Of a DNA stretch of 64,000 nucleotides, positions 8,541 through 17,253 are shown piece after piece. Position 1 is the stretch's first letter. Each line of letters opens with the position of its first letter. The position numbers were made by a program, and so were the translations under genes. The stretch is from Phytopseudomonas flavescens (lineage in GTDB: Bacteria; Pseudomonadota; Gammaproteobacteria; Pseudomonadales; Pseudomonadaceae). The DNA lies in the NCBI RefSeq assembly GCF_900100535.1, contig NZ_FNDG01000012.1, positions 109,498-173,497 of the forward strand. Reading direction: 5' to 3'. Under the pieces are notes generated by a model that saw nothing but the letters and a program-made list of their open reading frames with translations, made no database searches and was not told where the DNA came from.

Positions 8541-9704
8541 TCAGAGATAGCGCAGCCAGGTCAAATCACGACGGCGGGCCTTGAGGGCCGCGAACCAGCG
8601 CACTGGCGGGAACAGCAGCACGGCAACCAGAAACGCGCACAACCATATCCCCGCCATCGAATCGAAGCCGAAATAGTCGCCCTGGTTGGTGCCCCAGATG
8701 CCAACGGCAGCTAGGTACATCAGCTTCAACACATACAGGTGCAGCAGGTAGAAGAACATTGGCGCGCCCCCGTATACGGTCAGAACCCTGAGCCAGCGCT
8801 TGCCCTGGCTGCGCTCGAAGGCCAGCAGCAGAAGCAGGCCGATGCCCAGGGTCAACGCCAGGAAGGCCAGTGACGGTGGATACTTGGTGATATTGAGGAT
8901 TGCCATCAGGGTTTCCAGCCAGGTGCTGACCATCGACCAGCTCTTTTCACCGTAGCCGTTGCCGGCGCGCACCACGATCAACACCAGCAGCGAACCCAGC
9001 CCCCAGCCCAGCAGCCTTTGCTGTCGCGCCTCGGCATCGGCGCCACGGGCGAACCAGGGCCCGGCGGCGTAACCCAGGGCGATCACACCGATCCACGGCA
9101 GCACCGGGTACGAGGTACGCAGGCGCAGGTCGTCGGACACCTGCAGCCAGCCACGATCGTGGAGAATCGCCCATGGTACGTGCAGTGCCGAATCGACAGC
9201 GAAATGCAGGGAGTCGAGCAGATTGTGGCCGCACACCAGCACCAGGCCGAAGGCGATCAGCAGGCCACGTGGTAGCCACAGCAGCAGCGACAACGCCAGC
9301 ATGCTCAGGCCGATGGCCCAGATCACTTGCAGGTAGATCACCGTTGGCGGCACCTGGAATGTCCAGGCAAAGTTCACCAGGGTGAACTCGAGCACCACCA
9401 GAAACAGACCGCGCTTGAACAGAAAAGCACTGATCGCCGTGCGACCACTGGCCTTCTCGCCATACAGGAATGCCGACAGGCCGGTCAGCAGGATGAAAAC
9501 CGGCGCGCACAGGTGAGCCAGGGTACGGCTGAAGAACAACGACGGTTCGGTGCTGCTCACGTCCATCGGATCGAGTACCTGGCGATGCAGGAAAAACGTC
9601 TCTCGCACATGGTCGAGCAACATGAACAGGATGACGAGACCACGCAGGGCATCGATGGATGTGAGACGCAGGGCGGCGGGAGGAGCGGTTGCGACAGTGG
9701 TCAT
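8541..9704 (-). CDS. DUF1624-type multi-pass membrane protein (heparan-alpha-glucosaminide N-acetyltransferase-like)
   Basis: This polytopic inner-membrane protein of 387 residues has about ten hydrophobic segments. The N-terminal RLTSIDALRGLVILFMLLDHVRETFF is the DUF1624/acyltransferase-like signature (S-x-D-x-x-R-G-hydrophobic, then an LDH motif), and a later GAPMFFYLLHLYVLKL matches the family C-terminal block. The start was placed at 9704 (MTTVATAPP); the open frame continues 29 codons upstream without support. Family members are thought to move acyl groups across the membrane, but the substrate is unknown. It is divergent from the dehydrogenase at 9922. Confidence 0.82.
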   Translation of the reverse strand: MTTVATAPPAALRLTSIDALRGLVILFMLLDHVRETFFLHRQVLDPMDVSSTEPSLFFSRTLAHLCAPVFILLTGLSAFLYGEKASGRTAISAFLFKRGLFLVVLEFTLVNFAWTFQVPPTVIYLQVIWAIGLSMLALSLLLWLPRGLLIAFGLVLVCGHNLLDSLHFAVDSALHVPWAILHDRGWLQVSDDLRLRTSYPVLPWIGVIALGYAAGPWFARGADAEARQQRLLGWGLGSLLVLIVVRAGNGYGEKSWSMVSTWLETLMAILNITKYPPSLAFLALTLGIGLLLLLAFERSQGKRWLRVLTVYGGAPMFFYLLHLYVLKLMYLAAVGIWGTNQGDYFGFDSMAGIWLCAFLVAVLLFPPVRWFAALKARRRDLTWLRYL

Positions 9705-9921
9705 GGCATATCCAGGGCAGAACGCCGGCAGACGGAAGGGCTGGCCGGCACAAAGAAAAGTTATGATATAACAAATACTTTGCCGCAGCACAGCCCTCCG
9801 CCACCGCCTTCATTGGTGATAGCCTTGCCCCTCCAGCGTATCGGCCAGCTTGCCGGCTGCCACTCGCCTGTATCCCCGCACAGAGGCGCTGCGTACAGCC
9901 CGCCCCCCTCTGGAGGCCGTC

Positions 9922-10905
9922 ATGCATATCGTCATCCCGGATGATTATCAAAACGTGATCCATACCCTCGACTGCTTCGCCGTGCTGGCTGATCACCAGG
10001 TCAGCGTCTATCACGACGTCGTGGACGACCGTCAACGGCTGGCCGCGCTTTTCGCCGACGCCGACGCACTGGTGCTGACCCGGGAGCGCACGCGCATCGA
10101 CGAGGCATTGCTCGAACAGTTGCCGAAACTCAAGCTGATCAGCCAGACCGGCAAGGTCTCCAGCCACCTCGACGTTGCCGCCTGCACTCGCCACGGGGTG
10201 GCCATCATGGAAGGCCGTGGTTCGCCGATTGCACCGGCGGAACTGACCTGGGCGCTGATCATCACCGCCAGGCGACAACTGCTCCCGGCCATCGACGCGC
10301 TGCGTGCCGGCCGCTGGCAGGTCAACCTCGGCCAGCGCCTGGCCGGGCAGACGCTGGGTATCTGGGGCTACGGCAAGATTGGCCGGCGGCTGGCACACTA
10401 CGCCAGTGCGTTCGACATGTCGGTGCTGGTGTGGGGCAGCGAAGCATCGCGCAAGGCGGCGATTGCCGATGGCCACCGGGCGGCCGAATCGCGCCAGGCC
10501 TTGTTCGCCGAAGCCGACGTGCTCAGCCTGCACCTGCGCCTGGGGGACAGCACCCGCCACCTGGTGACCGCCAGCGATCTGGCCGCCATGAAGCCCAGCG
10601 CCTTGCTGGTCAACACCAGCAGAGCCGAACTGATCGCGCCAGGGGCCCTGCTCGAAGCGCTAAACCTTGGCAGACCGGGGTTCGCCGCGCTGGATGTGTT
10701 CGAACAGGAACCTGTAGTCGACCCGAACCACCCCCTGCTGCGCCACCCTGCCGTGCTCTGTACGCCCCACCTCGGTTATGTCGAGCGAGAAGGCTATGAG
10801 TTGTATTTCGGCGACGCCTTCGCCAACGTCGAGGCATTCTTCGCAGATGAACGCTGCACGCTGGTCAATCCCGAGGTCCGTGCATCCGCTGTATTTCGGC
10901 GCTGA
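9922..10905 (+). CDS. D-2-hydroxyacid dehydrogenase family protein
   Basis: This 327-residue NAD(P)-dependent dehydrogenase of the phosphoglycerate dehydrogenase-like family has a Rossmann motif GIWGYGKIGRRLA (about residue 150). The catalytic Arg lies in NTSRAELI, the acidic residue in FEQEPVVDPNHPLL and the His in TPHLGYVERE. The start at 9922 (MHIVIPDDYQ) is supported by GGAGG; 24 upstream codons of open frame are not. It has no ACT or regulatory domain, so SerA is unlikely; glyoxylate/hydroxypyruvate or related 2-oxoacid reduction is possible. It has its own transcript as far as visible. Confidence 0.88.
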   Translation: MHIVIPDDYQNVIHTLDCFAVLADHQVSVYHDVVDDRQRLAALFADADALVLTRERTRIDEALLEQLPKLKLISQTGKVSSHLDVAACTRHGVAIMEGRGSPIAPAELTWALIITARRQLLPAIDALRAGRWQVNLGQRLAGQTLGIWGYGKIGRRLAHYASAFDMSVLVWGSEASRKAAIADGHRAAESRQALFAEADVLSLHLRLGDSTRHLVTASDLAAMKPSALLVNTSRAELIAPGALLEALNLGRPGFAALDVFEQEPVVDPNHPLLRHPAVLCTPHLGYVEREGYELYFGDAFANVEAFFADERCTLVNPEVRASAVFRR

Positions 10906-12171
10906 CAGGCATTGCAAAACAGAGACGAGGCCGCCAGCGCACTGCCGGACAGCCCCACAACGACAAGTGAAAAACACCCGGAGTGGTGCTCGACTCTACA
11001 CGCCGCCATGAAGCTGTCTTTTGGCCACTATAACGGCACTCTTCAATGCTGCCTTATAAAGGATAAGGCCGACGCCAAAAACAGCCCTGCAGCTATCCCG
11101 ATGGCACCAGCTAATTTTCAACTGGTATTTATCTGTCTGCATCGTGCAAGCCGCGCAACAGATGCGAGGGGGTCAGCGAAGAAACAATCAAGCGGGAGTT
11201 AGCGGATCAATACGAGGGCAATACCGTGGTCGGTATGGAGTGGCTCTGCGACTCACTGCTGAATTCGCCCTTTATCGAATCTGCTTTGCTGTAGGCGATT
11301 GGCCTGAGCATCAGCCAATAGCACTTCAATGGCATGCAAAGAATCATTGCGCCGGGATCGATTCGCAACGACGCAAATCGCCATCCCCCAGCCGTGACGA
11401 GGGCCAGCGGCCCGATGCCAGGCAGTCAAGCATTCAGGCACGCGTCTAGTCCGAATGGCACTCGAACAGTATCTTGTCGGCTTTCGACCTATCCACGAAC
11501 ATCGCTCGGCAATTACCTGCTCCCTTCGCTGTGGAGCAGTCCATAGTGGGCGTTCCTGCCGAGTTTTGCTGGATGAACACTCCAATCGATGTACGGTAAA
11601 AACAACAATGCCCCCTTTAATATCGACCGGTTGATCAGGCAGTTGCCAGTTGCAAGTCGACAGCGATACAGGGTGGTATGAACCCTGCGCCTTGTTCTCT
11701 AAGTAATGCGAAACATGAAGTTGGGACTCGTCGTTATCTTTACGGCCAGGAAGGCATGAATATTGCTCTAGACATTAACACAGCTGTAATACATTGCTCC
11801 TAGCATCTGGACGGATGCCGAGCCGCAGCCCTGAACCCGTGTCCGCCCCCGTTTCGTTAGTTTGAAATGGGCCGACGGCGAGCGATGGCCACTTTTCCAG
11901 ACCTGAAGCGTAGCGCCCCTGATTGCAGCACCCGTGAGCGAGCGTGAACCATTAGAGCGCAGGAAAAGTTCCCTGACTTTTTGTCGTACCGCCGATAATG
12001 ACTTTCACGGCCGTCGGGGAACTTCTTACCTGAGCCGACAACCAATGAGTCATGAAAAATGGCCGCAAGTCAACGCGATAGGTGATTGACCAGAAGCTGC
12101 CGGGCCCATCCCGCAGCATCGTCACCGGCCACTCCACTCAAGCGATCGACCCCGGGAAGGGATTTGGCACC
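10906..12171. other. 1.27-kb stretch with no confident gene, ahead of the exopolysaccharide locus
   Basis: Codon texture is lost here and the composition is more AT-rich than the flanks. One short frame, from about 11172 to the TAG at 11292, reads protein-like (ADQYEGNTVVGMEWLCDSLL) but lacks a convincing start, so it may be a gene remnant. The last few hundred bases probably contain the promoter of the exopolysaccharide operon, but no sigma-factor pair could be assigned with confidence. Confidence 0.5.
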
Positions 12172-13332
12172 ATGAAACTCTCCAAGATACTGACGGCTTC
12201 GCTGGCAGGTACGCTGTCTACGGCCAGTTGGGCAACCGACCCGGCGAGCATCGACCTGGCCGGTTTCGAGTTCACGCCTACCCTCGACGTTACCGAGAGC
12301 TACGACGATAACTACCGCGGCCTGCGTGACGGCGCCGGCTCTTCCTGGATCACCAGCATCAACCCGAAGTTTCTGCTCAGCGCCGAGACGCGCAACAGTG
12401 GCTACCAGCTCGAATACGAATTCGACGACCAGACCTACCACTCTGACGATCGGGCCAGTCATACCGATCATCACCTGCGCTTTCGCAGCATTCTCGAATT
12501 CAACTCGCGCAATCGCCTGCGTTGGAACCTCGGCTATCACCGTGTCGAGGAGACCATCGATCTGGCGGATCCCGATGACAATGAGAACGACAAGTACGAC
12601 CGCACCGTCGCTGGCGCCACCTACAGCTACGGTACGCTGAGTGGCTTGAACCAGCTGGACTTCGGCGTCAATCGCGAGGGCATCCGCTATCGCAACAGCG
12701 GTGAACTCAACGCTGACGAAGAGCGCGACAGCACCATGTTCAACACCGTGTGGTACCACCGTCTCGGTGGCAGCACGCGATCGCTGGTCGAACTGCGCCA
12801 TACCGACCATGACTACATCCGCAGCGGCAGCAATCGCGACAGCACCAACGACGCCGCCCTGTTCGGCGCGACCTGGGAGGCTACCGCCAAGACTGCCGGC
12901 ACCCTGCGCTTAGGTGCCGAACGCAAGAACTTCGACAGCAGCACCCGCGACGACTACACCAGCCCGATGTGGGAAGTCGGTGTGGCTTGGGAACCGCGCA
13001 CCTACTCTGTCGTCAAACTCAACACCCGTCGCGCTTTCGACGAAGGTGACGACGGTGCGAGCACGGTTCAGGACACCACCACGCGCCTGAGCTGGGAGCA
13101 CGAATGGTCGGCTTTCATCCGCACGGATCTCGACTACCGCTTCTCCGATCGCGACTACAAGGCGATCGAACGCAAGGACGAGCGCACCAGCTACGGCTTG
13201 GGTGTCACCTACTCCCCGGATCGCTGGGTCGATGTATCACTGGGTTACCGCTACACCGAAAACGATTCGAGCGTGCGGGAGAAATCCTATGACCGGAACA
13301 TCTATCAGCTGTCGTTGAGTTTGAGCCTCTAG
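12172..13332 (+). CDS. Outer-membrane beta-barrel protein of the exopolysaccharide locus (EpsL-like)
   Basis: This 386-residue secreted protein has an N-terminal signal peptide (MKLSKILTASLAGTLSTASWA, cleavage near A21). The mature part consists of alternating amphipathic strands rich in Tyr, Arg, Asp and Glu (for example GYQLEYEFDDQTYHSDDRA and DLDYRFSDRDYKA). It ends in a strand with terminal leucine (YQLSLSLSL), as expected for an outer-membrane barrel. This fits the EpsL/'exopolysaccharide operon outer-membrane' family often found first in such operons. It may form or assist a secretion pore. The start at 12172 has GGGAAGGG upstream. Confidence 0.82.
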   Translation: MKLSKILTASLAGTLSTASWATDPASIDLAGFEFTPTLDVTESYDDNYRGLRDGAGSSWITSINPKFLLSAETRNSGYQLEYEFDDQTYHSDDRASHTDHHLRFRSILEFNSRNRLRWNLGYHRVEETIDLADPDDNENDKYDRTVAGATYSYGTLSGLNQLDFGVNREGIRYRNSGELNADEERDSTMFNTVWYHRLGGSTRSLVELRHTDHDYIRSGSNRDSTNDAALFGATWEATAKTAGTLRLGAERKNFDSSTRDDYTSPMWEVGVAWEPRTYSVVKLNTRRAFDEGDDGASTVQDTTTRLSWEHEWSAFIRTDLDYRFSDRDYKAIERKDERTSYGLGVTYSPDRWVDVSLGYRYTENDSSVREKSYDRNIYQLSLSLSL

Positions 13333-13351
13333 CACCGGGGCATCTCAACAG

Positions 13352-13370
13352 GGTGACGAACACCGTCACC
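13352..13370 (+). other. Intra-operon hairpin
   Basis: GGTGACG (13352-13358) pairs perfectly with CGTCACC (13364-13370) over a 5-base loop, in the 131-base gap between the barrel gene and the export gene. No T-run follows, so it may be an attenuator or mRNA processing/stability stem that separates expression of the first gene from the rest. Confidence 0.45.
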
Positions 13371-13463
13371 ACCCCTATCAACCTTTTCGCGTTCGCCTTT
13401 CCAGTCGAGCGGTGGCGCCTCTTTCCCTGCGCCAGAGACGAATCAACCACAAGGAGTAAGCGG

Positions 13464-14003
13464 ATGTCAGTCCACCATCTGTTCAAAGCCTTCTCGCTAT
13501 TGCTGATGCTCGCTTTCGCAGCGACTGCCCAGGCCAACCCACAGTATCGGCTGAGCTCTGGCGACGTGATCAAGATCAGTGTCTTCGGCGAGCCGGATCT
13601 GTCGTTCGAGGAAGTCCGCCTCAACGATGCCGGCACCTTCTCCTACCCCTTTCTGGGGTCGATCGAAGCCAGTGACAAGACCGCCGGCGACATCGAGCGC
13701 ATCCTCACCGACAAGCTCAAGGCCGATGGCTATCTGGTCGATCCCCGCGTTTCCGTCAGCGTGACCACCTACCGCGAGTTCTACATCAGCGGCGAAGTGA
13801 AGGCACCCGGCGGCTATCCCTATCAGCCCGGCCTGACCCTGGACCGCGCCATCGCCCTGGCTGGTGGCCTCACCGAACGCGCCTCCACCAAGCGCATCAC
13901 CATTGCCCGTGGCACGGGCGAAGCCCGGGCTTCGGAAAAGGCCACGCTCGACACCCTGGTCAAACCGGGTGACACCATCACCATCGATCAAGGGTTCTTC
14001 TGA
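13464..14003 (+). CDS. Polysaccharide export protein (Poly_export/SLBB, Wza-like, short form)
   Basis: This periplasmic/outer-membrane export protein of 179 residues has a signal peptide ending AATAQA and no lipobox cysteine, unlike classical Wza. Mature sequence begins with the Poly_export motif YRLSSGDVIKISVFGEPDL, followed by DPRVSVSVTTYREFYISGEV and an SLBB-type PGGYPYQPGLTLDRAIALAGG segment. At this size it has one SLBB repeat and lacks the C-terminal membrane-spanning helix of Wza. That absence makes the preceding barrel protein a plausible partner for crossing the outer membrane. The start at 13464 follows AAGGAG. Confidence 0.92.
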   Translation: MSVHHLFKAFSLLLMLAFAATAQANPQYRLSSGDVIKISVFGEPDLSFEEVRLNDAGTFSYPFLGSIEASDKTAGDIERILTDKLKADGYLVDPRVSVSVTTYREFYISGEVKAPGGYPYQPGLTLDRAIALAGGLTERASTKRITIARGTGEARASEKATLDTLVKPGDTITIDQGFF

Positions 14004-14005
14004 CT

Positions 14006-16237
14006 ATGAACAGTCCTGCACGAACGATCCGACAGTGGCAGCCATCGCCGTCGGAAGCAGATAGCGATTACATCGACCTGCGGCGTATCTGGAACGCCAT
14101 CTGGATGCGCAAGTGGGCCATCGTCCTGTTCGTGGTGGTGATCACCCTGGTCACCGCCCTCGCCGTCTCCCGCATGACGCCGATCTACCGCGCCGTGTCG
14201 ACGGTGATGATCGAGACCAAAGGCACCCAGCTGGTGTCCTTCCAGCAGGTCTACGACACCACTGGCGCCGTGAACGAGTACCTGCAGACCCAGCTCGGCC
14301 TGATCAAGAGCCGCGGCGTTGCGGAAAAGGTCGTGCGTGAGCTCAACCTCACCGAACACCCGGACTTCGACCCTCGCCAGCAACCTCAGCCACTGATCGA
14401 CCTCGGCGGGGTCGCCCGCAGCCTGCAGAGCGTGCTGTCGTACACCGGGCTGGTCGATGCGCCCGAACCGGCCAAGCCGATGACCGAAGCGGAGCTGCTG
14501 GATATCGTCACCAAGACGCTGATGGATCGCACCAGCCTCTCGGTGGAAGGCAAGAGCCAACTGGTGAGCATTTCCGTCGAGTTGCCGGATCGCCTGACCG
14601 CGGCGCAGATCGCCAACGCCCTGGCCAGCAGCTACATCGACAGCCAGCTCGAAGCGCAGATGGAAATGTCGCTGTCGGCCACCACCTGGATGAACACTCG
14701 CCTGACCGAGCTGCGCAGCTCGCTGCAGGATGCCGAAAACCGCCTGCAGGCCTATCGCGAAGCCGAGGGCCTGGTCGATGTCAACGGCGTTGCCACGATC
14801 AGCAACAACGAACTGTCGCTGACCGGTGACCGCATGATCGACGCACGTCGTCAGCGTGCCGAAGCGGAAAGCCAGTACCGTCAGGTCGAGTCCATGGGCT
14901 CCACCAACTGGCGTCGCCTGGCAAGCGTCCCTGCGGTACTCGGCAATCCACTGATCCAGCAATTCAAGGCTGAGGAAGCCCGCGCCCGCGCCAAGGTCGA
15001 AGAGCTGTCGCGTCGCTACGGCGAGCGCCACCCGGCCATGGCAGCTGCCAACTCTGACCTCAGCGCTGCGTCTGCGAGCCTGCGTGCCCAGGTCGAGCAG
15101 GTGGTCGCGAGCATCGAGCGCAACTATCAGTTGGCGGTCGCCAACGAGAACTCTCTGAATGCCTCCTTCGACAAGAACAAGGAGCAGATCCAGGATATCT
15201 CGCGCAAGGAGTTCAAGGTGCGTGAGCTGACCCGCGACGTGGAAAGCAACCGTTCGCTGTATGAAACCTTCATGACCCGCCTGCGCGAAACCGCGGCCAC
15301 CCAGGACGTCAACTCGAGCAACGCACGCATCATCGACCAGGCCATCGCCCCGCTCCAGGCCGCCGCGCCGAACAAGAAGCTGCTGATCGTCCTGGCTGCC
15401 GGTCTGGCCCTGCTGTTCGGTGTCGCCCTGGCGGTGATCCGCGACATCCTCAACAACACCTTCAAGAGCGCCGACGACGTCGAGAACAAGCTGAACCTGC
15501 CGGTTCTCGGGATCGTCCCGCTGATTTCCACCAACACCAAGTACACCGCTGCCCACCTGTTCGAGCATGGCGAGGATGCGCGCTTCTGCGAGTCGATTCG
15601 CACCATTCGAACCAGCCTGATGCTGGCCGACACGACGCGCTCGCAGAAAGTTCTGGTGGTCACCTCTTCCTCTCCGGGCGAAGGCAAGAGCACCCTGGTG
15701 GCCAACATGGCGTTCGCCCTCAGTCAGTTGCAGCGGGTGCTGCTGATCGATGCCGACCTGCGCCGCCCGACCCTGGCCAAGAGCTTCGACTTCCCGGTCG
15801 GCACCCCAGGCCTGGCCAACCTGATCACCGGCAGCGCCAAGGTGGAAGACTGCATTCACAACATGGGCAACAACCTGGACATGCTGCCGGCCGGTGCGGT
15901 ACCGCCGAACCCGCTGGAACTGCTGGCATCGCCGCGTTTCGCCAAGTTCCTGGAAATGATCAAGGAGCGTTACGACCACATCATCATCGATTCGCCACCC
16001 AGCCAGGCAGTCAGTGACGCGTCGCTGCTGTCGACCTTCGCCGACTCGGTCATCTATGTGGTCAAGTCCGAAGCCACCTCGATCCCGTTGGCACAACGGG
16101 GTGTGGGCCACCTGCTGCAGAGCGGTGCCTCGGTGATGGGCGTGGTGCTCAATCAGGTGGACGTGGAAAAAGCGGCCCGCTCCGGCGAGTACAGCGGCTA
16201 CTACGACCACTACGGCTACAGCGACCGCAAGGCCTGA
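14006..16237 (+). CDS. Wzc-type polysaccharide co-polymerase / bacterial tyrosine autokinase
   Basis: This 743-residue inner-membrane protein controls chain length and export. It has an N-terminal Wzz domain with a first membrane segment near residues 36-55, a long periplasmic coiled-coil part with GNVR-like region, and a second membrane segment (LLIVLAAGLALLFGVALAVI, about residues 458-477). The cytoplasmic BY-kinase domain has Walker A (SSPGEGKST, about residue 557), Walker A' (LLIDADLRRPT) and Walker B (HIIIDSPP). The C-terminus is a tyrosine cluster (EYSGYYDHYGYS) for autophosphorylation. It starts two bases after the export gene stop. Its phosphatase is probably the next gene. Confidence 0.95.
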   Translation: MNSPARTIRQWQPSPSEADSDYIDLRRIWNAIWMRKWAIVLFVVVITLVTALAVSRMTPIYRAVSTVMIETKGTQLVSFQQVYDTTGAVNEYLQTQLGLIKSRGVAEKVVRELNLTEHPDFDPRQQPQPLIDLGGVARSLQSVLSYTGLVDAPEPAKPMTEAELLDIVTKTLMDRTSLSVEGKSQLVSISVELPDRLTAAQIANALASSYIDSQLEAQMEMSLSATTWMNTRLTELRSSLQDAENRLQAYREAEGLVDVNGVATISNNELSLTGDRMIDARRQRAEAESQYRQVESMGSTNWRRLASVPAVLGNPLIQQFKAEEARARAKVEELSRRYGERHPAMAAANSDLSAASASLRAQVEQVVASIERNYQLAVANENSLNASFDKNKEQIQDISRKEFKVRELTRDVESNRSLYETFMTRLRETAATQDVNSSNARIIDQAIAPLQAAAPNKKLLIVLAAGLALLFGVALAVIRDILNNTFKSADDVENKLNLPVLGIVPLISTNTKYTAAHLFEHGEDARFCESIRTIRTSLMLADTTRSQKVLVVTSSSPGEGKSTLVANMAFALSQLQRVLLIDADLRRPTLAKSFDFPVGTPGLANLITGSAKVEDCIHNMGNNLDMLPAGAVPPNPLELLASPRFAKFLEMIKERYDHIIIDSPPSQAVSDASLLSTFADSVIYVVKSEATSIPLAQRGVGHLLQSGASVMGVVLNQVDVEKAARSGEYSGYYDHYGYSDRKA

Positions 16238-16277
16238 TAGCCATGAACGACCAGCGCACGACGGCAGGAGGTATCTG

Positions 16278-17003
16278 ATGATCGATCTGCATAGCCACTT
16301 GCTGCCGGGCATCGACGACGGCCCGGCAGACCTGCCGACCGCGCTGGAAATGGCTCGCATGGCCGTGGCCAACGGCATCAGCCATGTGGTCTGCACGCCG
16401 CATATCCACGCTGGCCGCTATGAGAACGACAGCGCCAGCATCCGAGACGCCTGCAGCCGCTTCAACCAGGCGCTGCAGGAAGCCGCTATCGACCTGAAGG
16501 TCGGCGCTGCCGCCGAGGTTCGCTTCTCGGGCGAGCTGATGACCCGTGTCCGCGACGGCAGCATCCCGTTCCTCGGCCAATGGGAGGGCAACCAGGCATT
16601 GCTGCTTGAGTTTCCCCACGGGGAGATGCCGTTCGGTGCCGAGCGCCTGACCCAGTGGCTGCTGGAAAACGGCGTGGTGCCGATCATCGCGCACCCGGAG
16701 CGCAACAAAGCGCTGATGCACACGCCGAGCAAGCTCAAGCCATTCATCGAGCAGGGCTGCCTGCTGCAGGTGACGGCCGCTTCCGCCGCTGGTCGTTTTG
16801 GTGAACGAGCAATGCACCTGGCTCACGAACTGCTGAGACATCGCGTGGTCAGCATTATGGCGACCGATGCCCACAACCTGGATCACCGCCCCCCCCAATT
16901 ACAAGAAGGTCTCCTGCAAGCCGCCCGGATCCTGGGCGAGAGAGAGGCCGAACGTCTGGTCATCGACACGCCCTGGCGCATCGCACACCAGCATTTCGCT
17001 TAG
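16278..17003 (+). CDS. PHP-family protein-tyrosine phosphatase (CpsB/YwqE-like)
   Basis: This 241-residue PHP metallo-phosphatase is expected to dephosphorylate the Wzc kinase encoded just upstream, so it stands in for the low-molecular-weight phosphatase Wzb. Metal-binding motifs are DLHSHLLPGIDDGP at the N-terminus, CTPHIHAGRY, the AAAEVRFSGEL glutamate, IIAHPERN and ATDAHN. The start at 16278 has AGGAGG. This enzyme type is best known from Gram-positive capsule loci but also occurs in Gram-negative exopolysaccharide operons. Confidence 0.92.
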   Translation: MIDLHSHLLPGIDDGPADLPTALEMARMAVANGISHVVCTPHIHAGRYENDSASIRDACSRFNQALQEAAIDLKVGAAAEVRFSGELMTRVRDGSIPFLGQWEGNQALLLEFPHGEMPFGAERLTQWLLENGVVPIIAHPERNKALMHTPSKLKPFIEQGCLLQVTAASAAGRFGERAMHLAHELLRHRVVSIMATDAHNLDHRPPQLQEGLLQAARILGEREAERLVIDTPWRIAHQHFA

Positions 17004-17073
17004 TTGACTGCCTGATAAACGCGTGCCTGTCGGTTCAGGCCGCAGGGTTCGTATTTGTTGGAGGTTGGAAACC

Positions 17074-17253
17074 ATGCGTCGAAAGCTCAGCAACAGGGCG
17101 CACCTCAGCTACCGACTGGCGCGCAAGCGCACTGCAACGTCGGGCTCGCCCAGCGTCTCGCCATACGTACCGTACAGCGACAGGTCGCCTCTCGTGTGTG
17201 TTCCGGGGGCATCTCACATCATCAAAGATTTGCACGAGGATCGCCGCAAATGA
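17074..17253 (+). CDS. Possible small basic protein coupled to the next gene
   Basis: A 59-codon frame begins at an ATG with a good TTGGAGG site and ends in a TGA overlapping the ATG of the following glycosylphosphotransferase (ATGA), a layout typical of translational coupling. The product is basic and Ser/Arg-rich with no recognised domain. It may equally be a leader peptide or chance frame. Confidence 0.3.
   Translation: MRRKLSNRAHLSYRLARKRTATSGSPSVSPYVPYSDRSPLVCVPGASHIIKDLHEDRRK

Noticed and set aside
11253..11585. 110-codon minus-strand frame in the 10.9-12.2 kb gap
   Set aside because: It has no family features, no ribosome-binding site and shadow-like composition.
12015..12055. GAACTT hexamer as an AlgU-type -35 element before the exopolysaccharide operon
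   Set aside because: No TCtgA-like -10 is present at 16-17 bases spacing, so it is not supported as a sigma-22 promoter.
13988..16396. 802-codon minus-strand frame opposite the Wzc-type gene
   Set aside because: It is rich in His, Gln and Gly and without motifs, a typical complement of GC-rich coding sequence.
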